Shown here one piece after another: positions 17,527 to 19,138 of a stretch of DNA of 19,138 nucleotides. The stretch spans positions 1 through 19,138 of the forward strand of contig CALAUZ010000405.1 in the NCBI GenBank assembly GCA_937892105.1, read 5' to 3'. Source of the stretch: an uncultured Fretibacterium sp. (GTDB taxonomy: Bacteria > Synergistota > Synergistia > Synergistales > Aminobacteriaceae). Numbering within the stretch: the stretch's first letter is position 1; each line of letters begins with the position of its first letter. Both the position numbers and the translations under genes were made by a program. Below the pieces are notes generated by a model that saw only the letters and a program-made list of their open reading frames with translations, made no database searches and was not told where the DNA came from.

Positions 17527-19138
17527 TATTATCTTTGGCATTAACTCTATCTCTAGCTAATATAATATATTCTGCTGACTTCAAAGACTATGTACAGGAA
17601 ACTCAGGAAGATACACAGAATACTAACTCACCAGAACATGTTACCCTTAATGCCGACCGCGTATCGTTCAATGACGAAACTGGCCACGCTTACGCCGAAG
17701 GTAACGCAGTATTAACCTACAACGACACTAAAATACTGGCAGAACGCATAGAGTATGACGCAGATACCCAGAAAGTTCAGGCAATGCCATTGCCGGGCGA
17801 GAAAATATTGCTCACAAACGGTCAGAGAACTCTCAGGGGAGACCGCATAGATTATGACCTCAACAGCAAAGAAGGAATACTCACGGGAGCTATAACACGT
17901 CTTGCTGTCGGAGAGGACGGAGGAGTGCTTTATGTCTATGGCAGCGAAATAGATGTAATCCCTTGGGAGCTTGCTGAGGAAAGAGGACTTGTGAAGGGAA
18001 GCCCTGAAGACTACTTAATACAGTGGCGTGATGTTATACTCACAACTTGCGCCCTTGACCACCCTCATTACAGGCTTGAGTCGAAAGCTATAACCTTCAT
18101 TCCAGGCAGAAAGGTTACGGCAAAGAGACCGCGAGTTTATCTCGGCAATAAATACCTCTTCACTTCACCCCTCGATTATGCCGTCCAGCTCAAACGCAAG
18201 GCAGTATCATATTCATTCCTTCCCTACTTCCGCAGAAGCAACACAAGAGGCACAGGCGGAGGAATTACAGGTACTATTGGCTGGGACACAGGTTCGGCAT
18301 CATTGGGACTGTCATACGCAAGCAAAGCAGGTTTCGAGTACATGTTCAGCATTGAGCAGGAGCTTAACGCCGACTTCTCAATCTCAGCAGGCATAGAACA
18401 TTCATGGGACGATGAATGGGACGACAGAGTATGGAGACCTTTCGCAGCGTTAATGTACAGCCATAACGGTTGGGACGCAAGACTATCATGGTCAAAGAAC
18501 GAATACATTTCAGACCAGAAGGACAGTATCGAAGACTTCAAGGGCAGATTAGACCGAAGACCTGAGTTTACAGTTTGGGCACCATGGTTCAACAAGTTCG
18601 AGACGTGGCACAGGTTTTACGCCTCTTACGGGAGCTACAAGGAAACAATACTCGGACAGCCTGACGGTAATTCTACATCGCGTTACGGTATGGGTTTCAG
18701 GAGTTATTTTGAGCATTCACTCAACAAAGCTGATACTGTCGAGATATTCACAGACAGCGCGGGAGTTATGTGGTTCTATGACCGTGAAGACGCTGACCAC
18801 GAAATGTTGAGGAGTTTTACTGGATTACGTTATAAAATAGGTGCTGTAGAATTAGGAACAGGATACGAGAGGCAGTACACATGGGGTGAAAGCCCTATGC
18901 ATTGGGATCAGTATAAGGACAGAAAGAGGATACACCAGAAAATCCGATTCCCGTTAGGCCGCGAGGTTTATACGGTGTTTCGCGGAAGTTATGACCTTGA
19001 CGAGGACATTATTGACGAAATGCATTACAGCCTGCAATGGGTAACTGATTGCATGATATGGGATATCCACTACAAGAATGACAGAACATCTGGCGGAGAT
19101 GATGAGATTGGCTTGTCGATAGCAATACGGGCATTCCC
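17502..19138 (+). CDS. lptD: LptD-type outer-membrane LPS assembly protein, cut by the window edge
   Basis: The frame opens at ATG 17502 (TGGAGG 9 bases upstream) and stays open to the end of the window, 545 codons, so the 3' end is missing. It begins with a signal peptide (MAKTLKALVLSLALTLSLAN, likely cut before DFKDY). An OstA/LptA-like domain follows (about 47-130): VTLNADRVSFNDETGHAYAE, then AERIEYDADTQKV and DRIDYDLNSKEGILTGA. The LptD core starts at LTTCALDHPHYRLESKAITF, with Cys183 in the position of the conserved Cys of LptD N-domains. The rest is barrel-type sequence rich in aromatic and Gly residues. LptD inserts LPS into the outer leaflet together with LptE. A fusion of LptA and LptD roles is possible, since no separate lptA is seen here. 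This gene is good evidence for a diderm envelope. Confidence 0.88.
   Translation, partial: MAKTLKALVLSLALTLSLANIIYSADFKDYVQETQEDTQNTNSPEHVTLNADRVSFNDETGHAYAEGNAVLTYNDTKILAERIEYDADTQKVQAMPLPGEKILLTNGQRTLRGDRIDYDLNSKEGILTGAITRLAVGEDGGVLYVYGSEIDVIPWELAEERGLVKGSPEDYLIQWRDVILTTCALDHPHYRLESKAITFIPGRKVTAKRPRVYLGNKYLFTSPLDYAVQLKRKAVSYSFLPYFRRSNTRGTGGGITGTIGWDTGSASLGLSYASKAGFEYMFSIEQELNADFSISAGIEHSWDDEWDDRVWRPFAALMYSHNGWDARLSWSKNEYISDQKDSIEDFKGRLDRRPEFTVWAPWFNKFETWHRFYASYGSYKETILGQPDGNSTSRYGMGFRSYFEHSLNKADTVEIFTDSAGVMWFYDREDADHEMLRSFTGLRYKIGAVELGTGYERQYTWGESPMHWDQYKDRKRIHQKIRFPLGREVYTVFRGSYDLDEDIIDEMHYSLQWVTDCMIWDIHYKNDRTSGGDDEIGLSIAIRAF

Overview
The window looks like a chromosomal stretch of an anaerobic, diderm (two-membrane) bacterium. 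It carries LPS-export genes (lptC and an lptD-type gene), MurA, a WecA/WecB pair, the MEP-pathway enzyme Dxr, and a family-4 iron-sulfur uracil-DNA glycosylase. The best guess is Synergistota. This rests on remembered gene neighbourhoods and protein style, not on a marker gene, so confidence is moderate (about 0.6). No tRNA, rRNA, CRISPR array or intact insertion sequence was seen.

Layout. (1) Positions 1-253 are AT-rich and non-coding. (2) Positions 254-9967 form one tightly packed leftward (minus-strand) gene series. In transcription order it is rpiB-upp fusion, wecA-like, wecB, a frameshifted ankyrin-repeat gene, an rpn nuclease, murA, a P-loop/Asp23-like fusion, udg4, uppS, cdsA and dxr. 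A good extended -10 promoter lies just upstream of rpiB-upp at about 10006-10035. (3) A small secreted-protein gene (10107-10457, minus) has its own extended -10 promoter. (4) From 10519 the genes run rightward: precorrin-2 dehydrogenase-like, then two extended -10 boxes, then a LysM/M23 murein hydrolase, pyrG, two unrecognised secreted proteins, a 29-residue hydrophobic peptide, lptC, and an lptD-type gene that runs off the right edge.

How the genes fit together. Much of the window serves the envelope. Dxr feeds isoprenoid synthesis and UppS makes undecaprenyl diphosphate. The WecA-like enzyme loads GlcNAc-1-P on the carrier, WecB converts UDP-GlcNAc to UDP-ManNAc, and MurA commits UDP-GlcNAc to peptidoglycan. 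CdsA activates phospholipid precursors with CTP, the LysM/M23 protein edits murein, and LptC/LptD export LPS. Nucleotide supply sits alongside: RpiB-UPRT links ribose-5-P and uracil salvage, and PyrG makes the CTP that CdsA consumes.

Most notable points. The rpn gene contains a perfect internal Shine-Dalgarno followed by ATG that could express a 70-residue C-terminal protein, like the intragenic RpnS antitoxins described for Rpn antiphage toxins. Next to it is an ankyrin gene broken by one base, and both sit inside an otherwise housekeeping envelope operon. Other points are two domain fusions (RpiB-UPRT; P-loop ATPase-Asp23), a recurring TGnTATAAT promoter form, a possible AUA start for murA, several TTG starts with strong ribosome sites, and an easily missed 29-codon ORF directly before lptC.
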